Virus record (IMG/VR): IMGVR_UViG_3300029813_000061
Coordinates: 1-32,035 of that record
Length of the DNA stretch: 32,035 nt
Origin: a virus
Strand: one strand, 5' to 3'
Positions 16,430-23,075 of this stretch are shown here, one piece after another (positions within the stretch are counted from its first letter, which is position 1; each line of letters starts with the position of its first letter). The notes under the pieces are model-generated. The model ran no database searches. It saw nothing but the letters and a program-made list of their open reading frames with translations, and was not told where the DNA came from. A program made the translations under genes and the position numbers.

Positions 16430-16658
16430 AATGCTCACGATTCCAGTCAATAATGGCCTCATATTCCTGCAATAGCCTTTCAATTAATTCGGCAAGCTCT
16501 CTCTCCTGTTCTATCTCTTCAAGCTCAAGCCGGATTTCTGCCTGTGCTTTTTGGATGTGTGGTAAGTCCTGCCTGTAATGGATAGACCTTAGGAAATAGC
16601 CGATGAAGAAAAAGGCGAGGGTGCAGACTAGGAATTGCCAGACGTTTGACTTTTTCAT
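16419..16658 (-). CDS. Small membrane-anchored coiled-coil protein
   Basis: 79 residues with an N-terminal TM helix (WQFLVCTLAFFFIGYFL) and a strongly acidic coiled coil (EIRLELEEIEQERELAELIE). The topology is that of an inner-membrane spanin or similar lysis accessory protein, but no partner with a lipobox is evident nearby, so the role is unproven. Overlaps the RusA gene by four bases. Confidence 0.65.
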   Translation of the reverse strand: MKKSNVWQFLVCTLAFFFIGYFLRSIHYRQDLPHIQKAQAEIRLELEEIEQERELAELIERLLQEYEAIIDWNREHYEN

Positions 16659-17062
16659 TGGTCTTCCTCTATTGTTATTTCCAACCTAGGTTTATTGGAA
16701 TAATCTTTCGTTATGTATCCTAATGTGAATTGATTGTCATTTTTATAAGCTAATTTCTCCAGAGCATCACAGACTGTCTTTACACAGTTATCAAAGTCTG
16801 GTCTTTTCGTTGGCTTCAACCTCTTTTCTTCTACCAGCTTCTTTTTCTTTTTGCTCATGGAGGCTGGTATTGAAACATAGATATTAAGGAAAATTCTTAG
16901 CGGCCCCTCAAGTAGAATGAAGTCCGGATATTTAATAACAAACAACTCCTTGATATATGTTTCATAATTTACAGTTTCCGTTGGCGTGTAGGTTCTATGC
17001 TTCGCCCACCTAGCTCGCAACTTTCCCTGTGGCTCACCTGGGACTGTAAGTTCAATCTTCAT
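16655..17062 (-). CDS. rusA: RusA-family Holliday junction resolvase
   Basis: 135 residues. N-terminal VPGEPQGKLRARWAKHR matches the RusA 'G-P-pk-R-R' block, and KRPDFDNCVKTVCDALEKLA carries the conserved acidic residues (Asp89, Asp91 and Asp99) of the active site, followed by YKNDNQF. RusA resolves four-way DNA junctions made during replication and recombination. It is joined to neighbours by ATGA overlaps on both ends. High certainty of family; role in phage recombination/packaging-ready DNA is inferred. Confidence 0.93.
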   Translation of the reverse strand: MKIELTVPGEPQGKLRARWAKHRTYTPTETVNYETYIKELFVIKYPDFILLEGPLRIFLNIYVSIPASMSKKKKKLVEEKRLKPTKRPDFDNCVKTVCDALEKLAYKNDNQFTLGYITKDYSNKPRLEITIEEDQ

Positions 17063-17436
17063 CTAAACAACTCCCCTTGCCCCGCATTCCTAAACTTCAA
17101 ATACTGTTTATGTTTTCGCAACATTACCTTCCTCTCCTCCAGCGTATCTATAGTTTTGCTTAATGTGCTAATAATCCTATCAACCTCTTCAGGGTCATCC
17201 ACAACGAAAATACCCCTTTCGCACCACGCAATGGGCAAGAGCTTCGTATAAATCCGCCTGAGCTTTCTATCCGTTATGGCAAAGTCAAAACGCTTGGCAT
17301 AGGAAAGGAGAATTCGCCTTCTCTTCGCATTCCGCCTTCCCATATAGTCCAGGAGGAGCTTGTCCTTTATAATTTCGATGATAGACTTACCTTCTTGTGC
17401 TTCATAATGAGCTTGGATGCGGTGGGTGTGGTTCAT
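17059..17436 (-). CDS. Basic helical protein, unknown function
   Basis: 125 residues. A basic N-terminal half (KDKLLLDYMGRRNAKRRRIL, LSYAKRFDFAITDRKLRRIY) is followed by GIFVVDDPEEVDRIISTL and a charged C-terminal helix. The pattern, short helix then 'DRKLRRIYTKLLPIAWC--GIFVV', resembles a DNA-binding winged-helix arrangement, but this is only a guess. ATGA overlaps on both sides with RusA and the 140-residue gene. Confidence 0.68.
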   Translation of the reverse strand: MNHTHRIQAHYEAQEGKSIIEIIKDKLLLDYMGRRNAKRRRILLSYAKRFDFAITDRKLRRIYTKLLPIAWCERGIFVVDDPEEVDRIISTLSKTIDTLEERKVMLRKHKQYLKFRNAGQGELFR

Positions 17437-17855
17437 TTTTTGATTTTTACTCCTGCCCTCTTAAAAGCTTGCCCTAGTCTATAATAGCTCGGATATTCTG
17501 CTATATAATTTCTCTCTTTCCAAATAAAAGCCTCATCCACCTCCACCTGCTTTCCCTTCGTATCGCTGATGATTTGGGTAACAAAATCCTGGGCTTCTTC
17601 CAGATGACCAGGGAAGTGCTTGCCCTTAAATCTATACCCAAAGGTTTCAATTAATCTTATTGCCTTCTCCTCCACATACTTCTCATCAATCTCAGGCTGT
17701 TGCTGGATAAGTCGCTTTACTTCTTCGTGTACCTGATAGCAAGTATCCGCCCCCTCTAAACAATTAAGGCAATCATTATTTTTGCTTTCAATATATCTAC
17801 GACACTCATTGAAAACATAATCAATATGCTTTAACAATTTCTTTTTATCCCGCAT
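17433..17855 (-). CDS. Unknown phage protein with an N-terminal Cys cluster
   Basis: 140 residues. Opens helical (KKLLKHIDYVFNECRRYIES) with Cys residues at NNDCLNCLEGADTCYQV, which might hold a metal, then EEKAIRLIETFGYRFKGKHF, then an acidic/hydrophobic stretch ending in a basic tail. Not a family I recognise. Start overlaps the preceding zinc-ribbon gene by 11 bases. Confidence 0.65.
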   Translation of the reverse strand: MRDKKKLLKHIDYVFNECRRYIESKNNDCLNCLEGADTCYQVHEEVKRLIQQQPEIDEKYVEEKAIRLIETFGYRFKGKHFPGHLEEAQDFVTQIISDTKGKQVEVDEAFIWKERNYIAEYPSYYRLGQAFKRAGVKIKK

Positions 17856-18045
17856 TTAAACCTCCTACTACCCGATATCCCTTATAGTCACAATTAGAGC
17901 AGTGAATATTCTGTCGTGGTGGATAGCCAACAGGGACTATCTTTGGGTACGTATCTAATAATTCTCTCCCACACTTAGGGCAAGAAATCTCATTGGGGCA
18001 ATGTTTATCATCTTCGCTCATCAATTCCTTCCTTTCATCGCTCAT
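17845..18045 (-). CDS. Small zinc-ribbon protein
   Basis: 66 residues with two CxxC knuckles, SCPKCGRELL and HCSNCDYKGYRV, separated by 25 residues: a zinc-ribbon layout. Starts ATG 18045 behind AAAAGGAGTCAAA. Likely a nucleic acid-binding or transcription-related small protein, but no specific role can be stated. One of several zinc-ribbon genes in the early region. Confidence 0.7.
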   Translation of the reverse strand: MSDERKELMSEDDKHCPNEISCPKCGRELLDTYPKIVPVGYPPRQNIHCSNCDYKGYRVVGGLNAG

Positions 18046-18244
18046 TTTGACTCCTTTTCCTCATATTTTTTATTACAATTTGAAAGCTTTCTTGAGCGGT
18101 TAAGAAATCCAAGTTCTCTGGCGCTTGTGGGGATTCATCAACATATTGAATACAGCCATCCATTATTTTTGATTCAATTCGTGCGATAATTCCAATGCTG
18201 TCAATTGCATCTCCTTTTGAAATCTTTATGTGTAATTTTTCCAT
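18035..18244 (-). CDS. Small protein of unknown function
   Basis: 69 residues from ATG 18244, chosen because a GGGGAGG lies 9 bases before it; an ATG at 18265 that overlaps the previous stop would add 7 residues. Contains KLHIKISKGDAIDSIGIIAR, then an acidic C-terminal half (YVDESPQAPENLDFLTAQES) and ends QNER. The C-terminus resembles the preceding gene's end because both encode the next ribosome site. No known domain. Confidence 0.62.
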   Translation of the reverse strand: MEKLHIKISKGDAIDSIGIIARIESKIMDGCIQYVDESPQAPENLDFLTAQESFQIVIKNMRKRSQNER

Positions 18245-18261
18245 TTTATTTATCCTCCCCT

Positions 18262-18555
18262 TCATCTCTCATTTTGGGGCTCCTTTTTTGATTTAGATGG
18301 TTTATAGAAACGACATCCCCACCACGTTGCCTTAGCTACATCTTCAGTGTAATTTTGTTTCTTTATAAAGCATTTTCCCCAAATTTCATCAATCGGTTTG
18401 TAGTAATAACAATTCCCGCAGTGTTGCTCTTCATTATAGACATTACACTGCCTACCACAAGCCTTACAGTACCAGCCTTCGCTTGAATCTTGCGTCCCCT
18501 TATCAAGCCATATAATAAAGGGAATAACTGGGGCATTGTGGCAATCGCTTTTCAT
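18262..18555 (-). CDS. Cys-rich zinc-binding-like protein
   Basis: 97 residues from ATG 18555 (GGGGG site 4-8 bases before); a GC-shadow extension to 18624 is rejected because it overlaps a coupled small gene. Cys pairs at GWYCKACGRQC and NEEQHCGNCYYYK, then WGKCFIKKQ and WWGCRFYKP. The pattern CxxC-x(n)-CxxC plus later Cys suggests zinc binding. Unknown function; the C-terminus 'PQNER' is shaped by the downstream ribosome site. Confidence 0.66.
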   Translation of the reverse strand: MKSDCHNAPVIPFIIWLDKGTQDSSEGWYCKACGRQCNVYNEEQHCGNCYYYKPIDEIWGKCFIKKQNYTEDVAKATWWGCRFYKPSKSKKEPQNER

Positions 18556-18716
18556 GATTCCCCCTTCAGCCTTTTGATGGCGGATTCGAGTTGGGTGATT
18601 TTCATATAAGTTTCTTCTCGCCATCTTTTTGACATTAACCCTGCTATTTCTAATGAATTTTTAAGATAAAAAAGATTATTTTCCATCATTCCAATAACAT
18701 AATCATATTCGCTCAT
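18552..18716 (-). CDS. 54-residue paralog of the MSEYDY small protein
   Basis: Starts ATG 18716 inside the previous stop (ATGA) and ends inside the next start (ATGA). The N-terminus MSEYDYVIGM and the C-terminal ITQLESAIKRLK are shared with the 83-residue product at 28085-28336, while the middle differs. Helical and charged, unknown role. Coupling on both ends supports it as a real gene. Confidence 0.68.
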   Translation of the reverse strand: MSEYDYVIGMMENNLFYLKNSLEIAGLMSKRWREETYMKITQLESAIKRLKGES

Positions 18717-18907
18717 ACCTTCCTCCCTAGTATTGATTTTAATGACCGATAGCCGAACTCTTTGCGTATGTTATAGAGATGGCTGTATGTTATGCCGAAT
18801 CGACCGGCAAGTTCTCTTAGCTGGATGTACGGAGCTTTGCTTAAAATCTCCTCACTCCTTTTGGCTATTTGTCGGCGTTGCTCTTTGGTCATTTGGTGGA
18901 GGCTCAT
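18713..18907 (-). CDS. Small HTH DNA-binding protein
   Basis: 64 residues. KAPYIQLRELAGRFGITYSH then LYNIRKEFGYRSLKSI forms a helix-turn-helix (reader helix TYSHLYNIRKEF) following a basic helical lead (TKEQRRQIAKRSEEIL). This is typical of small phage transcriptional regulators. It lies between a 144-residue unknown gene and the MSEYDY gene with ATGA overlaps on both sides, so it is likely co-expressed with early genes. Target unknown. Confidence 0.78.
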   Translation of the reverse strand: MSLHQMTKEQRRQIAKRSEEILSKAPYIQLRELAGRFGITYSHLYNIRKEFGYRSLKSILGRKV

Positions 18908-19338
18908 GGTTGCCTTCTAAGCGTTCTCTCGATGTATCCTTGTGCTATGCTAATTAATAAAGTAAGTTCTATTCCATCATTTTCTCCATCAAAATTTGCA
19001 TAAACTTTACCTCTTTCAAAAACCCCACTCTTCTCAAGGTTTCTCCAACATCTTTTAAAATATAACTGAGTCTTCTTTGGGGTCATGTCAATAATTTCAT
19101 TTATCCAGCTAATAATTTTCTCTTTAGCTTTTTCTGCACAGCCAAATTGAAAAGCTCCACATAAAACAAGCGAAGCTACCATTTCTTCCCATCTTCCTGA
19201 AATAAAATTATCTTTTAGTAAAGATTTTATTATTTCTTTTGCTGATTGGATTGTTTCTGACTCCTCTCTTTTCAAAGAGCTTGGATATTTCTCTTTTAAT
19301 TTATCAACCCTGCTCCAAATTGCTGGATTTCTTTTCAT
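18904..19338 (-). CDS. Unknown 144-residue early protein
   Basis: Helical and mixed charge. Segments include IKSLLKDNFISGRWEEMVAS, then a C-rich helical centre (LVLCGAFQFGCAEKAKEKII), then a basic helical block (TQLYFKRCWRNLEKSGVFER) and GIELTLLISIAQGYI. It could hold a winged helix but no clear motif is visible. ATG 19338 follows a GGAGG-like site (GGAGGTAATAG). Function unknown. Confidence 0.66.
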   Translation of the reverse strand: MKRNPAIWSRVDKLKEKYPSSLKREESETIQSAKEIIKSLLKDNFISGRWEEMVASLVLCGAFQFGCAEKAKEKIISWINEIIDMTPKKTQLYFKRCWRNLEKSGVFERGKVYANFDGENDGIELTLLISIAQGYIERTLRRQP

Positions 19339-19390
19339 CTCTATTACCTCCTTACCATAGTTTTATTCGCCATCAGGGAATTATTGGTCA

Positions 19391-19618
19391 TCATTTTTTC
19401 ACTATTCGACAATTAATAAGATTCTCTGCTTTCTTAACTCTCTTAACTAACCTATCAACCTCAATCCCCTTCAATCTGAGTGCATCCGACTGCTTAGAAT
19501 TTTCCTTAGTTAACCGATCAATATCAGCTTCCTGGTTTTTAATCTTCTGGCTAGCTAGAATGATGATGAAGATTAGGATTGCGATGACAGTTAGGTAAAG
19601 AATGGTTGTGAAGCTCAT
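19391..19618 (-). CDS. Small membrane-anchored coiled-coil protein
   Basis: 75 residues. N-terminal TM helix (ILYLTVIAILIFIIILAS), then a charged coiled coil (KNQEADIDRLTKENSKQSDA, LRLKGIEVDRLVKRVKKAEN). ATG 19618 behind GGAGAATCCCC. Resembles other one-TM phage proteins in this window; role unknown, possibly membrane organisation of replication or lysis. Confidence 0.66.
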   Translation of the reverse strand: MSFTTILYLTVIAILIFIIILASQKIKNQEADIDRLTKENSKQSDALRLKGIEVDRLVKRVKKAENLINCRIVKK

Positions 19619-19628
19619 GGGGATTCTC

Positions 19629-19850
19629 CTATTTTTTTATTTCTTTTTTCAGCCAATACACACCCTCTTTTTTTTCTCTCAGATATCCTCTCCATCTTCT
19701 CATAACTCTTTTTTTACTTACTATACTTTCGATTGCCTCCATAACATCATGAATCTTCATCGTACTTTTTGGAGTGCATATATTTAAAGCACACCAGATT
19801 AAAGCAAGTTTTTCCTTAAATTTCCTTTCCTTTACGACAATTATTTTCAT
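19629..19850 (-). CDS. Small basic protein, possible winged helix
   Basis: 73 residues. Basic N-terminus (KIIVVKERKFKEKLALIWC), then HDVMEAIESIVSKKRVMRRW, and RGYLREKKEGVYWLKKEIKK, where 'EGVYWLKK' looks like a winged-helix beta wing. ATG 19850 behind AGGAGGAGTT. A nucleic acid-binding role is likely from charge; not recognised. Confidence 0.65.
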   Translation of the reverse strand: MKIIVVKERKFKEKLALIWCALNICTPKSTMKIHDVMEAIESIVSKKRVMRRWRGYLREKKEGVYWLKKEIKK

Positions 19851-19859
19851 AACTCCTCC

Positions 19860-20612
19860 TTATAAAGGTGGCTTTGCCTTATATTTAGGATCGGCATATT
19901 TAATAAACGGTCTCCAAGTTGATTCAATCTTCTTCTTCTTATTTCCATTATAGAGAAATGTTTTGGCATGTTTTATAAATTGCTCATCGGTCTGTTCATT
20001 ATTTAGAATATTGATATATCCGGTAAGAGCATCTTCAAGTTCCTGTGGATCAACACCTTCATTCTGAATTAGATTTAACCATTTACCTTTAGCTTTCCCT
20101 TTATCATTGCTTCTTGGATATCTTTTCCACCATTTCTCAAACAGGCGATCAAGTTCGGCTTGATCGTATGTTATTTTAATTTTCTTTTTATTATTCTTAT
20201 TATTCTTATTTGATTTGGTAACGCCTTTTTCGTTACACTGTAACGTTTTACCGTTACTTTTCTTTTTTCGATGCTTCTTAACTCGCTCATAGCTCTCTGA
20301 TAATTGATATTTATCCCATGTTACAACATACAATGTTCCTGTATTGGATCGAGCTAATTTATTAAGTTTTATGAATTTTTCTATTGCTGATTTTAATATT
20401 TCTTCTGGAATATTAAATATTCCTGCAAGTTGCCGTGGAAGATAAGGAGTTTCTTCATTAGCTCGGATATGACCATCATCCTTTGATGCAAGAGCTAAGA
20501 GGTCGATCCATATCGCTCTTTCTTCAATCGTACACTCAAGCCTCATAGAGCCGAATATCCACTTATCAGCCCAAAAGGGAAACCAAGGTCTTTCAGATAA
20601 TCTCTTTTTCAA
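19860..20612 (-). CDS. Replication initiation protein (phage replisome organiser type)
   Basis: 250 residues from TTG 20612 with AAGGA upstream. Residues 1 to about 110 match the phage replisome-organiser N-terminal winged helix: SERPWFPFWADKWIFGSMRL, ERAIWIDLLALASKDDG, TPYLPRQLAGIFNIPEEILK and KLNKLARSNTGTLYVVTW. A low-complexity Lys/Asn linker (about residues 115-150) follows and the C-terminal part holds FEKWWKRYP-type helices (KGKAKGKWLNLIQNEG, FIKHAKTFLYNG). Such proteins bind the origin and recruit the host helicase. The linker DNA carries inverted repeats, a candidate origin. No helicase or DnaC-like loader gene is visible, so host helicase loading is implied. Confidence 0.85.
   Translation of the reverse strand: MKKRLSERPWFPFWADKWIFGSMRLECTIEERAIWIDLLALASKDDGHIRANEETPYLPRQLAGIFNIPEEILKSAIEKFIKLNKLARSNTGTLYVVTWDKYQLSESYERVKKHRKKKSNGKTLQCNEKGVTKSNKNNKNNKKKIKITYDQAELDRLFEKWWKRYPRSNDKGKAKGKWLNLIQNEGVDPQELEDALTGYINILNNEQTDEQFIKHAKTFLYNGNKKKKIESTWRPFIKYADPKYKAKPPL
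20170..20257. other. Candidate replication origin inside the initiator gene
   Basis: Four hexamers GTAACG/CGTTAC occur at 20218, 20231, 20240 and 20252 in alternating orientation; the middle two form a 15-base palindrome CGTTACACTGTAACG. Just beside them, 20170-20217 is almost pure A/T and contains tandem TTATTCTTA, a plausible unwinding element. The stretch encodes the low-complexity linker of the initiator. Lambda-type phages keep iterons inside their initiator gene. Repeats are seen; origin function is inferred. Confidence 0.55.
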
Positions 20613-20616
20613 TTCA

Positions 20617-21099
20617 TTATTCCTTTAAAAATATTTCACTTTCTGTGATATTTTCAATATTGCAAGAATCAAACCACCAATATTTAATTAAATCCTTCTT
20701 TAAAATAAGAATTCCTTTATTTTTATTGTCAGATTTAAAATAATTTATTATTGGATATTCATGTGCTGATATATGTAATCTCATATATTGAACTCTATAA
20801 ATAGCGACATTATTAATAAAGCTATGTATGCAAATTTGACTTTCACATATACTTATTCCACTTGGTTTTTGAGGAGAGCCTTGATAAATCTCTATACAAA
20901 TATTTGGACTATTTGAATATTTATCCTCATTTTTTATTTGAATAACATAAGGTATTTTATTTTTTATTACCCATAAATCTCCATACGCTCTAGTATCTAA
21001 TAAATCTCCAAGCCATCCTTCATTGCGAAATATGTTCAATATTTCCTCTTCCTTTTTTTGACCGATTATAAGATCGTTTTCAAAGCTTTCTCTATTCAT
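20617..21099 (-). CDS. PD-(D/E)XK-like nuclease beside a DNA methyltransferase
   Basis: 160 residues, DNA very AT-rich. QKKEEEILNIFRNEGWLGDL is the leading helix; AYGDLWVIKNKIPYVIQIKN then gives Asp41 and the Q-x-K (Gln54, Lys56) variant of the (D/E)xK active site, as in Hjc-like resolvases or small restriction-like nucleases. The C-terminal half holds several Cys and aromatic residues without a recognised domain. Its start overlaps the methyltransferase stop by four bases, so the two are co-translated. It could be a restriction-like partner or a recombination nuclease; I cannot decide. Confidence 0.6.
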   Translation of the reverse strand: MNRESFENDLIIGQKKEEEILNIFRNEGWLGDLLDTRAYGDLWVIKNKIPYVIQIKNEDKYSNSPNICIEIYQGSPQKPSGISICESQICIHSFINNVAIYRVQYMRLHISAHEYPIINYFKSDNKNKGILILKKDLIKYWWFDSCNIENITESEIFLKE

Positions 21100-21878
21100 T
21101 CTATTCGTTGATATATGTCTCCAATATTCGAGAATATCTCTATAAATCTTTTAATGTTTTTTCCTAGATAAATAATCATTGACGGGAAGGGCGCAGAGTT
21201 TTCACTTTCTCCGAATTTCAAACGCCCCCAAATAAAACAACGTGGATAATTCTTCATCCTTTGATACCACTTCGTATCTGTCCTTGACGGGGTTAATGCA
21301 ATTGCTTCTTGAGTATTTTCTTTTTCAAATTGTTCACAAAGATAATTAATCCAATTTTTTATTTCACCTCCATATGGAGGATTCATATAGATTTTTCCAT
21401 ACCATTCTTTTGAAAGAGCATCCTCTTCTTTTATGAAATGATTTTTTGCTGGAACATTTGGAAAATCAGGATTTGAGCATGGATCTAAATCAATCTCATT
21501 TAACAATTGAATTGTCTTTTCTATGATTAATTGAGGAGTAGTCCATTCAGAAGATTCGCTTAAAAAATGAACTGATTGATGTTCAGGTAATAAATGTCGT
21601 TTAATATATTCCCAGTTATGTTTGTTGTCGAACGACGACAATTCAGGATATTTTCTTGTAAATTGCACACATCGATATAATTCTTGTCGACTAATATCTA
21701 AATCTTTAGCAAGGCTTGCAATTGTTTTCTTGCCATATTCAGCTCTTTCAAATTTTAATTCATCTTCTATGATACGTTTTCCTATAGCATGCTTAGCTCG
21801 TACTATTCCTTCAAAATTCAAAAGCTTTAAATCAAAAATAAGTTTTTCATACCAGTCATATTGAAGAGCTATTTTCAT
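21096..21878 (-). CDS. Phage DNA N6-adenine methyltransferase with DUF1016-like N-terminus
   Basis: 260 residues. Residues 111-240 form a phage Dam-type methyltransferase: EWTTPQLIIEKTIQLL, LDPCSN (131-136), the catalytic NPPY (166-169, IYMNPPYGGEIKNW), ALTPSRTDTKWYQ and APFPSMIIYLG. Residues 30-80 resemble the N-terminal domain of DUF1016 proteins (HAIGKRIIEDE, RAEYGKKTIASLAKDL, ELYRCVQFTRKYP). It would methylate adenine in DNA, protecting phage DNA or controlling expression. The start follows a structured leader (21891-21947); the stop overlaps the nuclease gene. Confidence 0.87.
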   Translation of the reverse strand: MKIALQYDWYEKLIFDLKLLNFEGIVRAKHAIGKRIIEDELKFERAEYGKKTIASLAKDLDISRQELYRCVQFTRKYPELSSFDNKHNWEYIKRHLLPEHQSVHFLSESSEWTTPQLIIEKTIQLLNEIDLDPCSNPDFPNVPAKNHFIKEEDALSKEWYGKIYMNPPYGGEIKNWINYLCEQFEKENTQEAIALTPSRTDTKWYQRMKNYPRCFIWGRLKFGESENSAPFPSMIIYLGKNIKRFIEIFSNIGDIYQRIE

Positions 21879-21890
21879 CTACCTACCCCA

Positions 21891-21947
21891 ACCCTCCCCA
21901 GCCACAGGCGTGAGATCGCCTTGAAAAGGAGGGCAGCCAGGGAGGGT
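21891..21947 (-). promoter_or_regulatory. Structured leader before the methyltransferase gene
   Basis: Outer arms ACCCTCCC (21891-21898) and GGGAGGGT (21940-21947) are perfectly complementary over 8 bases, and a smaller stem GGCG/CGCC lies inside. The outer stem on the minus-strand RNA ends about 12 bases before the methyltransferase ATG, and its 3' arm is the purine-rich tract GGGGAGGGT, so pairing could hide translation-initiation purines. This fits translational or termination control; no family is recognised. Confidence 0.45.
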
Positions 21948-22369
21948 CATTGGGTTTCCTTTACCATTTCCCAGGGGTCTTTATTTTTCCACTGCATAGC
22001 TATCCATTTATGAATTCCATCATTTTTAACATTATGATGAGCTACTAAACATTCAAAAGGTTTGACTAGATGAATCGCACAATTATGATTAGGTTCAGTT
22101 AAGAAAATACACCTAGAGCTAAAAGCAAACCCAAATGAAGCTCGTCTTCCATGCTCTTCTTTTGAACCTGGACTCAATATATCAATATCTTTATCACTCA
22201 CCCAATAATCAATAACTAGGTATTTTTCATAAAGTTCTTTCATTGAAATCTTTAAATATTCGGCAACCTTTTCAGCCTCACCAGGCAAAAACCACCCTGG
22301 TCTTTTTTGACAATAACCCACACATTTTTTACATGAACAAGGCTTGGATTTTTTATATTTAGCCCTCAC
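21947..22369 (-). CDS. YkgJ-like Cys-cluster protein
   Basis: 140 residues from GTG 22369 (overlaps the previous stop, GTGA). N-terminal CSCKKCVGYCQKRPGWFLPG is followed by an EAEKVAEYLKISMKEL helix, and later SSRCIFLTEPNHNCAIHLVK then PFECLVAH. The order C-x2-C-x3-C, then C-x(7-8)-C-IH--KP-EC matches the YkgJ family of putative metal or Fe-S binding proteins. The family is of unknown role; its presence in a phage early region is unusual. Confidence concerns the family, not the function. Confidence 0.78.
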   Translation of the reverse strand: MRAKYKKSKPCSCKKCVGYCQKRPGWFLPGEAEKVAEYLKISMKELYEKYLVIDYWVSDKDIDILSPGSKEEHGRRASFGFAFSSRCIFLTEPNHNCAIHLVKPFECLVAHHNVKNDGIHKWIAMQWKNKDPWEMVKETQ

Positions 22370-22647
22370 TTCTCCCCCCTCACCAAAAAAGTATAGAGTG
22401 CCATAATCAATATGCTATACCCTTTCCTTCCCCCCTTCTCCCTCAAAGTGATAGTTTTCGCTTCAGGGTCTAGCTCGACTATTATGGGACGCTTTATTTT
22501 GGGGAGGGATATTTCTCGCTTAACGGGCTTGTTAAGTTTTGTCATGGTTTCTCCTTTTTCATCAGTAATCTTTGCATTAATCATTTTTAATAAGAGTAGG
22601 TAAATTAAAATCATGCCAAAAAATAAAACAATAAAATCTTGAATCAT
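22366..22647 (-). CDS. Dual-start gene: TM form (93 residues) and soluble form (59 residues)
   Basis: Two in-frame ATGs each have a good ribosome site: 22647 behind AAGGAG (7 bases) and 22545 behind AAAGGAGA (4 bases). The long form adds a TM helix (IVLFFGMILIYLLLLKM) before MTKLNKPVKREISLPKIKRP. The short form resembles a family of small phage proteins that start 'KL-KPV-RE' and end 'GRRKGYSILIMALY'. This suggests either translation of both products or a fusion of a TM peptide to an existing gene. Confidence 0.68.
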   Translation of the reverse strand: MIQDFIVLFFGMILIYLLLLKMINAKITDEKGETMTKLNKPVKREISLPKIKRPIIVELDPEAKTITLREKGGRKGYSILIMALYTFLVRGEK

Positions 22648-22712
22648 TAAAGGACTCCTTGAGCTAGTCTATATTCCTGCCATCTTTTTAAATGTTGTTG
22701 GTTTTTTCTCAT
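22647..22712 (-). CDS. 21-residue coupled microprotein (candidate)
   Basis: An ORF encoding MRKNQQHLKRWQEYRLAQGVL. Its ATG overlaps the previous stop (ATGA), and its TAA shares its last base with the ATG of the next gene (TAATG). A weak ribosome site AAAGGA precedes it. Basic and helical. The double coupling argues for translation, though it could simply be a linker for reinitiation. Confidence 0.42.
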   Translation of the reverse strand: MRKNQQHLKRWQEYRLAQGVL

Positions 22713-22927
22713 TTAATCCTTTTCCATCCATCACAAACGTAATACGTGGCGCATTCAAGCCTGACTTTAATCATTTTTTCTTCTGGGATACCTGCCTGCC
22801 TACATCTTTTACAGGTCGTTTTAGGCATATCAAAATATCCTTCATAATAATCGCAATTAAGGCAGCTTCTATGATAGATTGGCTTGAAATTCTTGGGTGC
22901 TACTAAACCATCACCCTTGTATTTCAT
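22709..22927 (-). CDS. Cys-rich small protein, zinc-ribbon-like
   Basis: 72 residues from ATG 22927 (GGAG six bases before); an extension to 22948 is less likely. Cys pairs HRSCLNCDYYEGYFD and TTCKRCRQAGIPE, then VRLECATYYVCDGWKRIK. The CxxC pairs suggest metal binding. It overlaps the small helical protein upstream by 17 bases. Function unknown. Confidence 0.68.
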   Translation of the reverse strand: MKYKGDGLVAPKNFKPIYHRSCLNCDYYEGYFDMPKTTCKRCRQAGIPEEKMIKVRLECATYYVCDGWKRIK

Positions 22928-23075
22928 CGTTTTCTCCAAGTGAATCAATCATAATGTTGATTTCATCAATCAAACTTACTAAATTGAGGCGTGCAAGTTC
23001 TTTAGAAACAGAGACATCGTTAAATAGTTCCTCAATAGCTTTCAGGGCTTTGTCATGTAATTCTTGATTATTCAT
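22911..23075 (-). CDS. Small helical protein
   Basis: 54 residues, ATG 23075 behind AGGAGGAGAAC. All-helical and acidic: KALKAIEELFNDVSVSKELA and NLVSLIDEINIMIDSL. Small proteins with 'ALKAIEELF-D-SVS---' and a second helix 'IDEIN' are common in phage early regions. I infer a conserved but uncharacterised early protein. Overlaps the next gene by 17 bases. Confidence 0.7.
   Translation of the reverse strand: MNNQELHDKALKAIEELFNDVSVSKELARLNLVSLIDEINIMIDSLGENDEIQG

Noticed and set aside
16419-16658. Two-component spanin with a lipoprotein partner
   Set aside because: TM plus coiled coil fits an inner-membrane spanin, but no lipobox-bearing frame was found nested in or next to it.
18556-18624. 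N-terminal extension of the Cys-rich gene ending at 18262
   Set aside because: It would overlap the coupled 54-residue MSEYDY paralog in another frame and lacks a ribosome site; ATG 18555 has one.
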